From Macrostomum hystrix (Eukaryota; Platyhelminthes; Macrostomidae), in assembly GCA_950097015.1 (NCBI GenBank), contig CATNEN010000032.1:744001-808000 (forward strand): a DNA stretch of 64,000 bases. The letters are read 5' to 3'. A model generated the notes under the pieces. It worked only from the letters and a program-made list of their open reading frames with translations. It was not told the DNA's origin and ran no database searches. Made by a program: the position numbers and the translations under genes. Below are positions 30,601-39,826 of this stretch, one piece after another; the first letter of the stretch is position 1, and every line of letters starts with the position of its first letter.

Positions 30601-31096
30601 GTTCCACCTCCGGGAGTTCGCAGCAAACGACTCACAGGCTCTTCAGGGCCTCCCTGAGGAAGATCGCGTTGAGAACCCAGTCGTCAGAAACCTCGGTATC
30701 GTCTGGGACACCGTCAATGACACCATCCGACTTGCCAAGCCTACGATTTCATGCGGCATCACGCTTACTCGCGCCAGCTTACTGAGCGTCATCTCCCGCC
30801 CCTACGATCCATTTGGATACGTTGCCCCCCTCGTTCTGGCGGGCCGACTTCTCTACAGGGCGGCATTCAAGCCTAACGATGCCTGGGACACTCTGGCCGA
30901 TCCTGCCACCGTTGACGCTTGGTCCAGGCTCCGTTCAGACTTCGTTGACATCGACCGCATTGTCATACCTCGTCGCTGCGTCACGAAGCGCACTGTTCCC
31001 AGTCGCCTGGTCATCTTCAGTGATGGTTCACCACAGGCGTATGGCTTCACCGTCTATCTGCACCACACTCACGACGGTCGATCTTCCGCTTCCTAA
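27653..31096 (+). CDS. BEL/Pao gag-protease-RT polyprotein, C-terminally truncated
   Basis: ATG 27653 (MVNTRATS) opens about 1147 residues; the frame also reads through the primer site from 27593. Order: a proline/glutamine-rich start; a DUF1759-type gag (F-D-G-E-D-P-A-A-F-P-A-F-W, residues about 120-300); CCHC knuckles (C-F-N-C-L-G-D-H-E-A-R-H-C and C-R-K-C-G-S-K-H-H); a DUF1758-type protease with A-L-I-D-G-G-C-S-Y; RT with V-S-D-I-Q-S-A-F-Y-Q-I; then the peptidase A17-like/connection region (R-P-Y-D-P-F-G-Y-V-A-P, V-I-F-S-D-G-S). The RT catalytic box reads Y-M-D-N instead of Y-V-D-D, so the second Asp is lost. The frame ends in the start of RNase H. The rest of pol is deleted, so the element could supply Gag but not complete its cycle. 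Confidence 0.9.
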   Translation: MVNTRATSAETGDTTDPISGDHAGQEQATGGATAGPSAPLLQPTVAGQPPANQDMLQHLLGVMVTMMQQNQQLLTQLQSQTAAAPPAPAAVPDANPLPTARRPASFVGDSVLRNARLPTFDGEDPAAFPAFWGAFDHRIHALEMSPVDKFEVLRGLLTGAALRKLGGLDACQPGAYEEARRILEYNYGDLQEQKSACYKRLLDMPRLNDVDFRTLEPFADALRLTVGQLARLQEPEAAMDAYIHALWPKLPIALRTDIQDPRIKATQSPMPTMTDLQGHLDAKLRVLRAARTVTNEAPAEAPYSGASLLGAASNSCPPAAQNSGRSYAAGRHQHGPSRKNTIRCQDIAGWVYCDQSGHNASRCDRVTQPEDRFSAVRRKKLCFNCLGDHEARHCPSSSRCRKCGSKHHTSLHGAYPREPAIQTGAGPSAHSRRPHQPIVNSHLSDTSPLVESTEDSSGPVNAMSCVSSAQDSLLQPIVMATFSAPAVNPATGDSAPITALIDGGCSYTYLRGDIARRIGLQSLGTISLDSSACHAESRRRVHANIVRLELATLDGRRMPLKVLSVERIAPAIHLQALQLPKDILTTLAHLPLGIANAPPMVDKEVDLDLLIGNDYAQLLVGPSVGAIPLRRSFTAHLTPFGAVLTGSLTGTSDTHAICTRATELLCTGRLIVNSLHGLTEQPVPDNLSHLELLVDRMTSLEILGLGPNTERTTQSEDLQTKRLLDSATREPDGRFSVALPFKPGAEQLPSNFGQAYGRARAVHNRLDLLQRMKYYAEFEKRKTEGVLEIVDSRSPPGPIVHVLPHFPVIKESSNTTKIRPVVDASAPTSLGGSCLNDLLETGPNLLTDLLQVQLRLRVYEYACVSDIQSAFYQIMVHPGCRDALRIILPRDIAKPLDQDNMQLWRFTRIVMGASPSPWILLTVIHKLCADAIAGGTHRFGLHKGEVESIPSGLYMDNLVQGYDCKTEGPRFVAGLRALFHSGQFHLREFAANDSQALQGLPEEDRVENPVVRNLGIVWDTVNDTIRLAKPTISCGITLTRASLLSVISRPYDPFGYVAPLVLAGRLLYRAAFKPNDAWDTLADPATVDAWSRLRSDFVDIDRIVIPRRCVTKRTVPSRLVIFSDGSPQAYGFTVYLHHTHDGRSSAS

Positions 31097-31139
31097 TTTC
31101 CTACGCCGTATCCTAGCCATCCGTACAGCCCCCCCAATC

Positions 31140-31366
31140 TGTCGGATTCATCTGGCAATCCTCCACGTTAATTCAAGCTTGCCCTACTGCGCTAAATTTA
31201 GCTCCTTGTTACACCTTGTTTACCCATAGACACCCCCAGCCTCAACTGTACTCTTAAATTAAATACAAAGTCGCCCAGCCGTTCCCCAAAAGAAACTACA
31301 CACACGCATGTTCGTTCTAGCAACTTAAGCTTAACATAAAGCCTTTGTCTCAGTCAGTTGACGACA
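31140..31366 (+). repeat. BEL/Pao 3' LTR
   Basis: 227-bp copy of 27388-27614. It is followed by GGGGG and the resumed leader of the host element. Confidence 0.92.
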
Positions 31367-31966
31367 GGGGGGAAGAACTCACTTAGGCACTATGCGTTGC
31401 GTCTATCTGACTCAGCTCCCCAGCAAACGAGACATCCCGCCCATAGCGCTGATGATCTACTACACAGCGTGTCAGGGTAAGTATTTGTACCCCCAACCTA
31501 GGTAGCCAGTCCATGAGACAACCTCAAGGCATTTCTGAATGAAAATTGAAATGCGTAGCCCAACCAGCCAACAAGGCAGAAAGCGGAAAAGCAAAATGCT
31601 TAAGCGCCAAGAGTGCATGTGTATAAAATGCTGCAACCATATTATTTAGCCTCGCGCATATCTACGACAAGCGAGACAAAAAGTGCACTCATTTATTTGC
31701 GTAACGCAAGACATTTTACATATTAACAGCACCACCTGGCCGGAAACGTATCCGATACCTCTACACCTTTTCTCATATTTGAATTTCACTTAAACTTTTG
31801 TGAGATCTCAAGATAGATCAGAGCACACACTGACAAGATGTGTGTGTGTGACCGACTCATCATGTGTGTGACTTTGCTGAAGTTAAGCTGATTAAAGACG
31901 CATCATTTACATTCATATCATTTGCAGCCAACTCCGCAAAGAACCAATAGACCGTAATATCAGTAT
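31367..31966 (+). other. Leader of composite element, part 2
   Basis: Non-coding, AT-rich. It continues the leader cut at 27387. A (TG)n stretch lies at about 31840-31870. No ORF with domain content. Confidence 0.5.
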
Positions 31967-33529
31967 ATGAATAACGAAGCTCTAAACCAAGACATTCAAA
32001 CAGGTACTGACAGAACTCCAGAACCCGGAGACGTTGATCAACAACAACAGCCACAAGATCAGTTAGATCAGCGAGAAGACCAGCTAGACCACAACGACGA
32101 GTGGGAAGACAACAACGAGCACTCATCAGACTCGGAAAACGAGGATAACGCAATGGAAGATCTCCAGAACCAAGTCCGAGAATTACAGCAGCGTCTCGCC
32201 ATGGCACACGGCAGAGACCTATCAGCCATAGTCCAGGCTCTCAAGTTATCGGCAGGAGACTACGAGATGGGACAGCCGTTTGTCAAATGGCTGACTGAAT
32301 TCGAGCTCCAGACAGCGACATATGGACTAACGGACGAAGAGAAGTGCCGACTACTACCACTCAGGCTGCGTCCTAACGCCCGTAATCAATACTCGGGACT
32401 CCCACAAGCTGCCCGAGAAGACTACGGACAGGTGAGAACACAACTCCGAGAGCTGTATGACACCAGAGCGATGGACCGACCCACGGCAGTACTTCAACTC
32501 TCCATGAGGATGCATCCAGGAGAGGATGTTAACAAGTTCATCGCCGACATCACACAACTAGTCGAGAACTCAGTGTTCCAAGAACCAGCACTGCGAGAGT
32601 TGGAACAGGACTCCAACGACGTACGCAAGCTGACAGCCATGGTAGCACAGATGGAGACTACAATCAGGCAAGCGGACCGGCGCACCCAAGATCGAGCTCA
32701 ACAGCCACAAAAGGAAGCCGCAACCAAGTACCCAGACGGCAATCCGAGGCCGACATGCCAACTCTGTGACAAGATAGGCCATACAGCCAACAGGTGCTAC
32801 CAAAGGAACAGGAACCTCGGTAAGAATACCGGGGGCCAAGTGCAGGCACAGGGCAGACAAGACCGAGGTAACATTAAGTGCCACAAATTTGGGAAGAGAG
32901 GACACTTTGCAAAGGAGTGCAGAGGTCAGCGATATTGCAAGAACTGCAATATGAATAACCATTGGACATCGGAGTGCGGCCGAGCACGCCAGAATAATCA
33001 AGAACGACAACAGCAGCAATGGCGACAGCCAAAGCAGATCGCCGAGGTCACAGCCCAGGACTCCAGCCCACAGCCAGCCCAATTGGCGAGTGAATCTAGC
33101 CAGACAGCGCACATTATGGCAATCAGCACGTTGGAAGCGACAATACCGACAAGGGCGAGAAACAACATCATACAGGCAAGGCGACAGAACAGGAAGAACA
33201 AGACGGCAACAGTTGCCCTAGTTCAGACCGTTCCACAACTCGAAGGACGAAAGCCAGAGCAGAGGGCTAGACAGGCCAGCACTGGCTGGAAAGCGCCGAC
33301 TGGACCGACAGTCGCACTTCTGCTGAAAATGCTACTCTTCGCACTGCTCTGCACATCGGCGGAAACGATAGGCCAAGGACAACAGAACTGGGTGGACACA
33401 CCGATGTACTGCCCGGAGCCCTCCAGGCCACAGATCTTCAAGCTGCCACCGGACATCGAGTGCAAGATGCCTAGCAGCATACAGCAGCACCGACAGCCGA
33501 TCAACCTGACAATCTTTAGACCGAATTAA
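31967..33529 (+). CDS. Gag with three zinc knuckles running into a glycoprotein start
   Basis: ATG 31967, 520 residues. Residues 1-60 are Gln/Asp/Glu-rich, and 60-240 are a Ty3-type capsid region (W-L-T-E-F-E-L-Q, then L-R-L-R-P-N-A-R-N-Q-Y, then M-H-P-G-E-D-V-N-K-F). Zinc knuckles follow at about 262 (C-x2-C-x4-H-x4-C intact), 304 (second Cys replaced by Phe) and 323 (C-x2-C-x4-H-x4-C). In the same frame, residues about 452-465 form a signal-peptide-like core (K-M-L-L-F-A-L-L-C-T-S-A), followed by the start of a Cys-containing ectodomain. There is no protease or RT between them. Either gag and glycoprotein are neighbours by design or pol was deleted; the context at 20759-25840 favours the first. 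Confidence 0.72.
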   Translation: MNNEALNQDIQTGTDRTPEPGDVDQQQQPQDQLDQREDQLDHNDEWEDNNEHSSDSENEDNAMEDLQNQVRELQQRLAMAHGRDLSAIVQALKLSAGDYEMGQPFVKWLTEFELQTATYGLTDEEKCRLLPLRLRPNARNQYSGLPQAAREDYGQVRTQLRELYDTRAMDRPTAVLQLSMRMHPGEDVNKFIADITQLVENSVFQEPALRELEQDSNDVRKLTAMVAQMETTIRQADRRTQDRAQQPQKEAATKYPDGNPRPTCQLCDKIGHTANRCYQRNRNLGKNTGGQVQAQGRQDRGNIKCHKFGKRGHFAKECRGQRYCKNCNMNNHWTSECGRARQNNQERQQQQWRQPKQIAEVTAQDSSPQPAQLASESSQTAHIMAISTLEATIPTRARNNIIQARRQNRKNKTATVALVQTVPQLEGRKPEQRARQASTGWKAPTGPTVALLLKMLLFALLCTSAETIGQGQQNWVDTPMYCPEPSRPQIFKLPPDIECKMPSSIQQHRQPINLTIFRPN

Positions 33530-34190
33530 CCAGGTTACCCACCGATCAACACTCAAGATCTGTTATCGAGAAACGTATGTCTTCACCAGCATCGCACTGA
33601 GAACGCTGCACACGAGGGTGGTAAGCCCAGAAATGACTGTTAAGGTGCAGAAACATTTGGTCTCAGAGGAGGACTGTGAGTCCTGGGAGAAAGGTTACCG
33701 GACTCCAGATGGCACCCTTGAGGACGACGGGAAAGCCCCGAACAAAGCTGAACGATTCACTACTCATGTTTGGCCGGCAGAAGAATTGGAACCAACGGCT
33801 AGCACCCAAACCAGATACACGAAATCAGCGTCCACGCTGATAACGAAAATTCCGTTCTTCGTGGAGAATAAGAAAATGTCATCGCTATACATCCCACTAG
33901 GACATTGCAATTACACCATAGGAAAATGTCTTCACGAGTCCACTCTAGAGGTCGAGAGGGATGCGCCGTTGGAGAGACAGGTACCTAATAAACTATGGGA
34001 AGCTCTGAGATACTACGACACAACATTCAAGGTAGCTGGAGAACGCCAGTACAGATATGTCTGGACACCCAGCGCTGAAATCAACTGCCCTTACCAGGAA
34101 GACAAGCGAATAGAAGGAACTATTCACACAGGATGGCTCATGTCTAAGGACGCCACCTACGCTTTGACTTCCCGGGGAAAAAATCACACT
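33530..34190 (+). pseudogene. Viral-type glycoprotein, frameshifted and truncated
   Basis: After the stop at 33527-33529 the reading shifts by +1 and continues as an ectodomain-like sequence with spaced Cys residues (I-C-Y-R-E-T, E-D-C-E-S-W, L-G-H-C-N-Y-T-I-G-K-C, I-N-C-P-Y) and N-glycosylation sequons. The Cys spacing and C-x-E-x-W style resemble mononegavirus-type (chuvirus/rhabdovirus-like) glycoproteins captured by arthropod retroelements; that assignment is tentative. It is cut near 34190, where unrelated sequence starts, so the fusion and membrane parts are missing. It is a broken copy. Confidence 0.5.
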
Positions 34191-35201
34191 TCACTTGCTA
34201 AGTTTTATTAAGTCATGTTACTATGCTTAGCAAGTACTTGCAAGTACTTCCCAATTACTTACTAAGTAGTAGCAAGTTGGGCAAGTTAAAGAGTAAACTT
34301 GTTAAGTCTTAATATGTTTCATATGTTTATGCGCATATTGAATAGATATACGCTAGATATGTTTGGGATGCAAATGAAGCTGTGCTTGTAATGATGCACG
34401 TGATTGGTACCAAATCCCGAATCAGCCATGGGTGCTGAGATCCAATAAAATAAAAATAAAAGCTAACGTGAAACCACTATATATTTCTTCATATGATGCA
34501 AATTGGTCACCTGCATGTTAACTCGAGAACTTCAGGACTCGCAATGTCAGAGTCCAGACAGAAAAAACTAAACTAAAAATTAAAAGAAAGCAAGAGAAGA
34601 TACAAACTTACAAAGCAAAGCAGAAGGAAAGCAAAATTACAATGGCTGAATGATCTTCAAACGTGTCAGCACAGAAATACACACAAAAGTGCAAAATGTC
34701 AGGAAATAATGAAACATATTCACTATCTCCAAACTAGAATCACTGGGCTGTGAGTTCCAAAAATGCATATTTTTCTGCCTTTCCTAGAATTAACACTTCG
34801 AATTTATAGAAATATTTCATTATATATATATGGGGAATTGGCTCCAATACAAACGCATTAATGCAGAGGCAGCGACAATGACTGAGTTGGCTCTAAGTGT
34901 TCTGAGCATGATGATTCAAAGTTCATAATCATCGGATGTGGCAATATAAGGGAGTCATTAGTCTGCGTCTTGCATGGGATGCACCCAGAACAAATGAAAA
35001 GTTCTAAAAGCATGTCTGGGCAGAGAGGAAGCTGTAGAAATGCAATATAATAAGCAGCTAGCATTCAGCAAAGGATGTAAAAAACAAACCACTGCACACA
35101 CCATAAGTCAAGCATAAGGAATTGACTATTCGTCCAGCAGGCTTATACAGAAAATTCCAGTTACACGGTTTTTTATGGCGCAATAGGAAAACTTGTCTTT
35201 G
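34191..35201. other. Non-coding part of the CACTA-like element
   Basis: AT-rich. It contains AAGTACTTGC-type repeats at 34238-34280 and a short (AT)n stretch at 34818-34830. No ORF with domain content. Confidence 0.4.
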
Positions 35202-36209
35202 TTATTCTGACACTGCTGCCAGCCTTCGCCTCCGACGGTTATTTTTCAAGTCGCGGCCGAGCTGGTCCACAGCTTGAACAGCTTCCTCGAGCCTTTCCTC
35301 GTCGTCGCCGAATCGCTGACGGCAAGCTGTATACCACAACTTGATTCGATCTTCATCAAGCGGTTCCCTGCCTGAGTTGCGCTGGCAAGTACCAACGCGG
35401 CCGATGGACAGCTCAACATCAGTCCAGAGCAAGCGCGCTACAGTAGTACCAAAACAGGAGGCAGTGGCGTTACGCCTCGCACAGCTCATCAGGTCAGTGC
35501 CATTGTACATGACAGGTGTCGGCGTCGCTGAAACTGCTGCTAGCGTGGCGTCCGGTTGGAGTTTGCTTGTGGAACTTGACTTCTGGTTCCTGTTCGCCCT
35601 TTTCGCCTGCTTCAGAATGCCATCCAGGGTCCTTTTGATTTCTTTATTCTGTCGCACCAGAGTTCGGAGCAGATTAATGAGCAATTCCTCGTGTCCAGAG
35701 CTGCTAGCTTGCCCAGTGTTGTTCGACTGTGCTGAATCCGCTTGTTGCTCGTCACCTTCACTGTCGTCGCTATCTTGACTGTGGTCGCTATCTACGTTGT
35801 TACCAGCACCATGATCGCAGTTTTGAGCTGTGTGATGCTCCCTATTATCCTCATGAACTTCGCGTGATTCTACAGCATCTGGTGGTGAATGCTCTTGCGA
35901 CACAATTGATGCATTTAGAAATCCAAGACTGTCTGTTGAAGCATTCAGGTTTCCATTGTTCAATCGCTTTTCGAGTCGAATAAGGAGTTTCTGCATGTCA
36001 ACAGGGTCATTTCCTATGGCAATCACTTTAGCCAACGAACCATCTCGCAATTGGATATTTGTACCCTCACGGAGACTGGCCGGGTTAGTTTCGCGATTGA
36101 AGAATGATGATGATGATGGAAGTACCTCATACTTTTGCTCGTCCGTCCAAAAGAGAAGTAGGTAACGCACTGTTGGCAGCTCGAATCGGTGCAGCCCGCG
36201 CCGTGCCAT
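35202..36209 (-). CDS. BEN-domain protein, 335 aa, transposon-associated
   Basis: ATG at 36209 lies three bases after a good acceptor (ctaatttcag), so an upstream non-coding exon is likely. The N-terminus (R-Y-L-L-L-F-W-T-D-E-Q-K-Y-E-V-L-P-S-S) resembles the small strand-rich module that often precedes BEN domains. The middle is acidic and Ser/Asn-rich with a Leu-patterned helix (E-E-L-L-I-N-L-L-R-T-L-V). The C-terminal 110 residues look like a BEN DNA-binding domain (A-S-C-F-G-T-T-V-A-R-L-L-W-T-D-V-E-L and L-W-Y-T-A-C-R-Q-R-F). BEN proteins bind DNA and act in chromatin. Placed beside a tnp2-type transposase on the same strand, it probably serves as the second DNA-binding protein of the transposon. 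The frame is intact. Confidence 0.75.
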   Translation of the reverse strand: MARRGLHRFELPTVRYLLLFWTDEQKYEVLPSSSSFFNRETNPASLREGTNIQLRDGSLAKVIAIGNDPVDMQKLLIRLEKRLNNGNLNASTDSLGFLNASIVSQEHSPPDAVESREVHEDNREHHTAQNCDHGAGNNVDSDHSQDSDDSEGDEQQADSAQSNNTGQASSSGHEELLINLLRTLVRQNKEIKRTLDGILKQAKRANRNQKSSSTSKLQPDATLAAVSATPTPVMYNGTDLMSCARRNATASCFGTTVARLLWTDVELSIGRVGTCQRNSGREPLDEDRIKLWYTACRQRFGDDEERLEEAVQAVDQLGRDLKNNRRRRRLAAVSE

Positions 36210-36894
36210 GCTCTGAAATTAGAGATATAACCAACATTACTTTTAGTATCCACTGACATCCCTTACAATGACTAAAAAAGTGAATAACATATTTTATAAG
36301 TATGTATATACTTATTACTAATTATCATGGTGAAACGAATACTCTTGATTCCATCAATTAATGGAATTTAGATATAGCTAGGCATATCACCATATTAAAT
36401 CAAAGCAATTTCAAATCAAAGCAAATAAAAGTATTTGCCACTTTAATGCCTCCATAAGTCCTACTGCTTTGTCTCTCCTAAAAAATAAATAAAACCTAAC
36501 CTAGAAGCATTCATTGATACTGAAATATATAAAGTCATTGAAACTTTCTTGGCATTAATCTGAATTCAAATGATTTTAACAAATGAAAGCAATACAAAAC
36601 AAGTTACATGATTTTAAATGAAAGGAAATGTGCATCAGCCTTTTTATATATAGAAAGTTTTCTTTGTACAGGAAAAGTCCATAAAATTTCAAATGAAACT
36701 GCCCTTCAGTGTGACTTAGTCATGTTCATAATCGTGTATAACAGGCACTGCAAAAACTTGCATAGGTTCAACACTCGAAATAGTGATGAATCGGCCAATC
36801 AATGAACTGCACTTTGCCAATCCAATGCTTCCTGTAGTCAGCACCTTAAATGGTGAAATTTCAACCAGAAGTTGAAGCTGTGGGTCATCAGTGT

Positions 36895-39000
36895 TTAGCA
36901 TTCCTTGCAGTGCTGGTGCACAATGAAACTTCTCAACCAAGCAGTAGAATCCAGTGTCAACATTGTAGAAAATATTTTTGATCTTAACATATGTCGCTGT
37001 TCAAGATTTGCAATGGCCAATGACCGAGATGTTGCTTCTTCTTTATATGTCTTGCACTTGAATGTTAAGCCCTTTACTGTAACAGCAGAGAACTCCATAT
37101 CTTTGTCAGATGAAGACACTGATAGCTGATGTTTAATAAGTGCTGTCACACCATCTTTGTCAGTCAGACAGGACTGGATGTTACTAGATTCAACTTTCCG
37201 CATAGTGCAATGTACATGAGAACGTATAAATCGTCTCACAATGAGGTTAGCTTCAGCTCTTGACCCTGTAACCAAACGAGTTAGCTGACCATAGAAACTC
37301 TCGAAGACAAATGCAGAGTGAGACCAAAGTGGACCAAATTGGCAAACTTGGTATGGGAGATGTCCAAGAGCATGAATTGAAAATGTCATTGAGCTGCTTC
37401 CAAAATTTTCAGCCAGGCAATGCTGAAATGCCTTAATAAGCTCACTAGCTTTAGAAATTACAGATGTTGTTACAACTGGAGCTGCCAATAGATGCATTGT
37501 AGTTGAAAGTAATGCATATAGAGTGATAAGTGGTATAGATTGGCAACTAGAACACAAAATAGGAACACTCAAATAGAGAAGAAATAGCTTCCATTCATTG
37601 GCCTTCCATCTGACTGAGTACTTCAATGCACGAGGGCGTCGCTTAAAATCTGTTGAAATAGTCACATTCTTGCAAAGCTGCTTAGATGCATCATCAACAT
37701 TGAATAGCTTCTTCTCAATGGCATAGAGTGTCAATGTTTTTACTACACCAAGATAGACCAGATGCATGCAGTCAAATGGTGCTGCAATAGGTATAGCAAT
37801 AATGCTAACCAATGGAGATGCCCCCTTGACACCATAGGAAGGCTTTTTTGGTGTACCTTTCTTTATATGCTTTTTATGTGCTTGTACATTGCGCAGCTTT
37901 GAGATAGTTGGTGAGTAAGTCATTTTTCGTGCCGCTGTCAGATAGACTCCTTTTGATTCACAAAAATTGCATGCATAATAGCCATTATAGGCAATCATAT
38001 TTAAGCAAGCTGCTTTTGCAGGTAAGTCAGCAATCAAAGCTACAATTCGAATATGAACAGTTGCACCTTGATATTCCATTGAGGCTGCTTCAATTGAATT
38101 GACAACTTCAGTCATAAAATCTTCAAAATTAGGCTTTGATGGACCATAGAAGATCATCAATAGAAGAACATTTTCAAATTTCCTTCTAATACTTGGCTCC
38201 AAGTTCAGAACAACTAATGAGACTGGCCAGATTGCATATCCTTTAGATTTGTGTGTAGGCACAACACCATCACAACTAATTAGACAGTTAATGTATTTCT
38301 TTCCATCTTTTGCCTCTTCTAGGGACTTGAAGTGAAGGCCATCCATAACATCACAGAACCTCTCAGGTTTAGAATAATGAGGATTGAAGATGGATGGAAA
38401 TCGTTCACAAATTGCACCAACTTGCTTAGCAATATCTAGGATATAATATATACCAGATTCTACATGCTTGACCTGCACATCTGTTAGAAAGTCATCTACT
38501 TCAGCTTTCTTGAGACTATAGAATGTTGGGCACAGGTTCCCTGGTGGAAGCACATCACCAATATATTCCAACATCTCTTTCATTCCAGCATCGGAAATGC
38601 AATGCTTTGTACCAATGCATAAAAACTAGGCTTTAAAATCTTCTACCTTAATGCCAGCATCCTTATATAGTTCATCACTAGAACTAGAAAGCTCTGATGA
38701 TAAGGATGTATAAGACACAACTATGTCTTGTGCATTTCTACTGAAAGGCTCTGGTTCATCAAAAGGTATAGGTGATGATGAAATTGGTGGCTGAAAGTCA
38801 ATGTCTTCCAAAAATGTAGTATCATGCTGATCCTGAACAGCTTTAGGAAGACATATGCCATGGCTGAGCTCATTAGAAGAATCAGTCTTATTGCTTGTGC
38901 TTGAAGAGCTAGGCACTTCATGACGATAATATGGTTGTTGACTCCTTTTGACCAGGCATCTAGAATAGCGCTTTTCTTTCTTTGATCGTCTTTTGGGCAT
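36895..39000 (-). pseudogene. tnp2-type transposase with one in-frame stop
   Basis: ATG at 39000 (M-P-K-R-R-S-K-K) follows an acceptor-like cttgttgcag. The N-terminus is basic and then Ser/acid-rich. A TAG at 38628-38626 is the only break; the same frame continues to 36895, about 700 codons in all. Tnp2 hallmarks are L-I-S-C-D-G-V-V-P-T-H-K-S...I-W-P-V (first Asp region), A-L-I-A-D-L-P-A-K-A (second Asp), N-G-Y-Y-A-C-N-F-C-E (Cys pair) and P-F-D-C-M-H-L-V-Y-L-G-V. These match CACTA/EnSpm transposases, which cut and paste via conserved acidic residues. The single stop may mark a recent death, a sequencing error or readthrough. Confidence 0.85.
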
Positions 39001-39089
39001 GAGTCCTACATTTCTGCAACAAGCAAATGAAATAATAAAAATCAATGGTTGATCTTTAGCAATATATTTCATGCAAAGAAAATATATTT

Positions 39090-39826
39090 ATGTGAGTCGT
39101 AGGAGTGCTTGGGAGTTGGGTGGGGGCACGTGGTGTTCAATTCATGTTAAGTTGCGATCGTTCTTGTTGTGCATCACAGTGTACATCCTGCCACGTACTT
39201 AGCAAATATATAAATCACTAACTTTGGCCTTAGCCAACTTCGTGCTTTTTGGTTCAGAAGCTTGAGAGCGAAGCACAGCTCCCTCAGCGACTCTCCTTGG
39301 CGTCGCTTCCGGCTCTCGAACTCTGACATGGCGCGGAACGAGTTCTCCTTGCTGCTGTAGAACTTGACGAGCTCCTCCTTGATGCCGGCATAGCTCTTTT
39401 TCTTGTCCTCAGGCAGGTCCCGCACAAACACGAGCGCTTCGCCACTCAGCAGCAGCTTGATTTTCGAAGCCATCTTTGCGTCGCTCCACTCTGAGTCCGC
39501 TGAGAAGTCCTCAAAAAGCTGCAGCCACATGTTGATGTCTGCATCGTCGGCGCCGGAAAACTTGGGTGGCAAAAGTGCATTTGAGTGCGCCATGAGTGAG
39601 CCGGTTTGTGATAGAGGCCGCTGCCACCAATGTAAACTTGCAGGAAGGCGAGACTTGTGAGAGGGAGAAAGCACGAAGTTGGCTAAGGCCAAAGTTAGTG
39701 ATTTATATATTTGCTAAGTACGTGGCAGGATGTACACTGTGATACACAACAAGAACGATCGCAACTTAACATGAATTGAACACCACGTGCCCCCACCCAA
39801 CTCCCAAGCACTCATACGACTCACAT
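39090..39826 (-). mobile_element. Small gag element with inverted LTR-like arms
   Basis: 39090-39247 and 39669-39826 are 158-bp inverted copies of each other (ATGTGAGTCG at the tips, AAGCACG at the inner ends). On the minus strand, just inside the high-side arm, TTGGTGGCAGCGG occurs as a primer-site-like sequence, followed by an ATG (about 39593) and a gag ORF. The high-side arm therefore behaves like a 5' LTR, while the other arm is the same sequence flipped. Confidence 0.75.
39174..39593 (-). CDS. Gag-like fragment inside inverted-LTR element
   Basis: From ATG near 39593 (M-A-H-S-N-A-L-L) the protein reads P-P-K-F-S-G-A-D-D-A-D-I-N-M-W-L-Q-L-F-E-D-F, then A-S-K-I-K-L-L-L-S-G-E-A-L-V-F-V, then M-S-E-F-E-S-R-K-R-R-Q-G-E-S-L. 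This is the classic Ty3-type capsid core. It then runs into the inverted arm and stops at 39174, so the C-terminal capsid, knuckles and pol are absent. Confidence 0.72.
   Translation of the reverse strand: MAHSNALLPPKFSGADDADINMWLQLFEDFSADSEWSDAKMASKIKLLLSGEALVFVRDLPEDKKKSYAGIKEELVKFYSSKENSFRAMSEFESRKRRQGESLRELCFALKLLNQKARSWLRPKLVIYIFAKYVAGCTL

Larger units (their letters stand above)
27388..31366 (+). mobile_element. BEL/Pao retrotransposon, internally deleted
   Basis: Identical-length direct repeats of 227 bp (27388-27614 and 31140-31366) begin TGTCGGATTC and end TTGACGACA. GGGGG lies directly before the first and after the second, the 5-bp duplication. TTGGTAGCAGAGCG follows the first LTR as primer site. 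The internal ORF ends at 31096, and only about 43 bases separate it from the 3' LTR; RNase H and integrase are gone. Confidence 0.92.
34191..39089 (-). mobile_element. CACTA/EnSpm-like DNA transposon with transposase and BEN gene
   Basis: Two minus-strand genes (tnp2-like transposase 39000-36895; BEN-domain protein 36209-35202) share a block of uniform AT-rich sequence that interrupts the gypsy-like element. The left side has CAAGTACTT/AAGTACTTGC repeats (34238-34275) that could be sub-terminal motifs. I could not define both tips or a target duplication, so the borders are approximate. Confidence 0.6.

Noticed and set aside
31967-33529. Gag-glycoprotein fusion as a simple pol deletion
   Set aside because: Not excluded, but set aside as the main reading because the minus-strand element also has its glycoprotein before protease and neither element has one after integrase.
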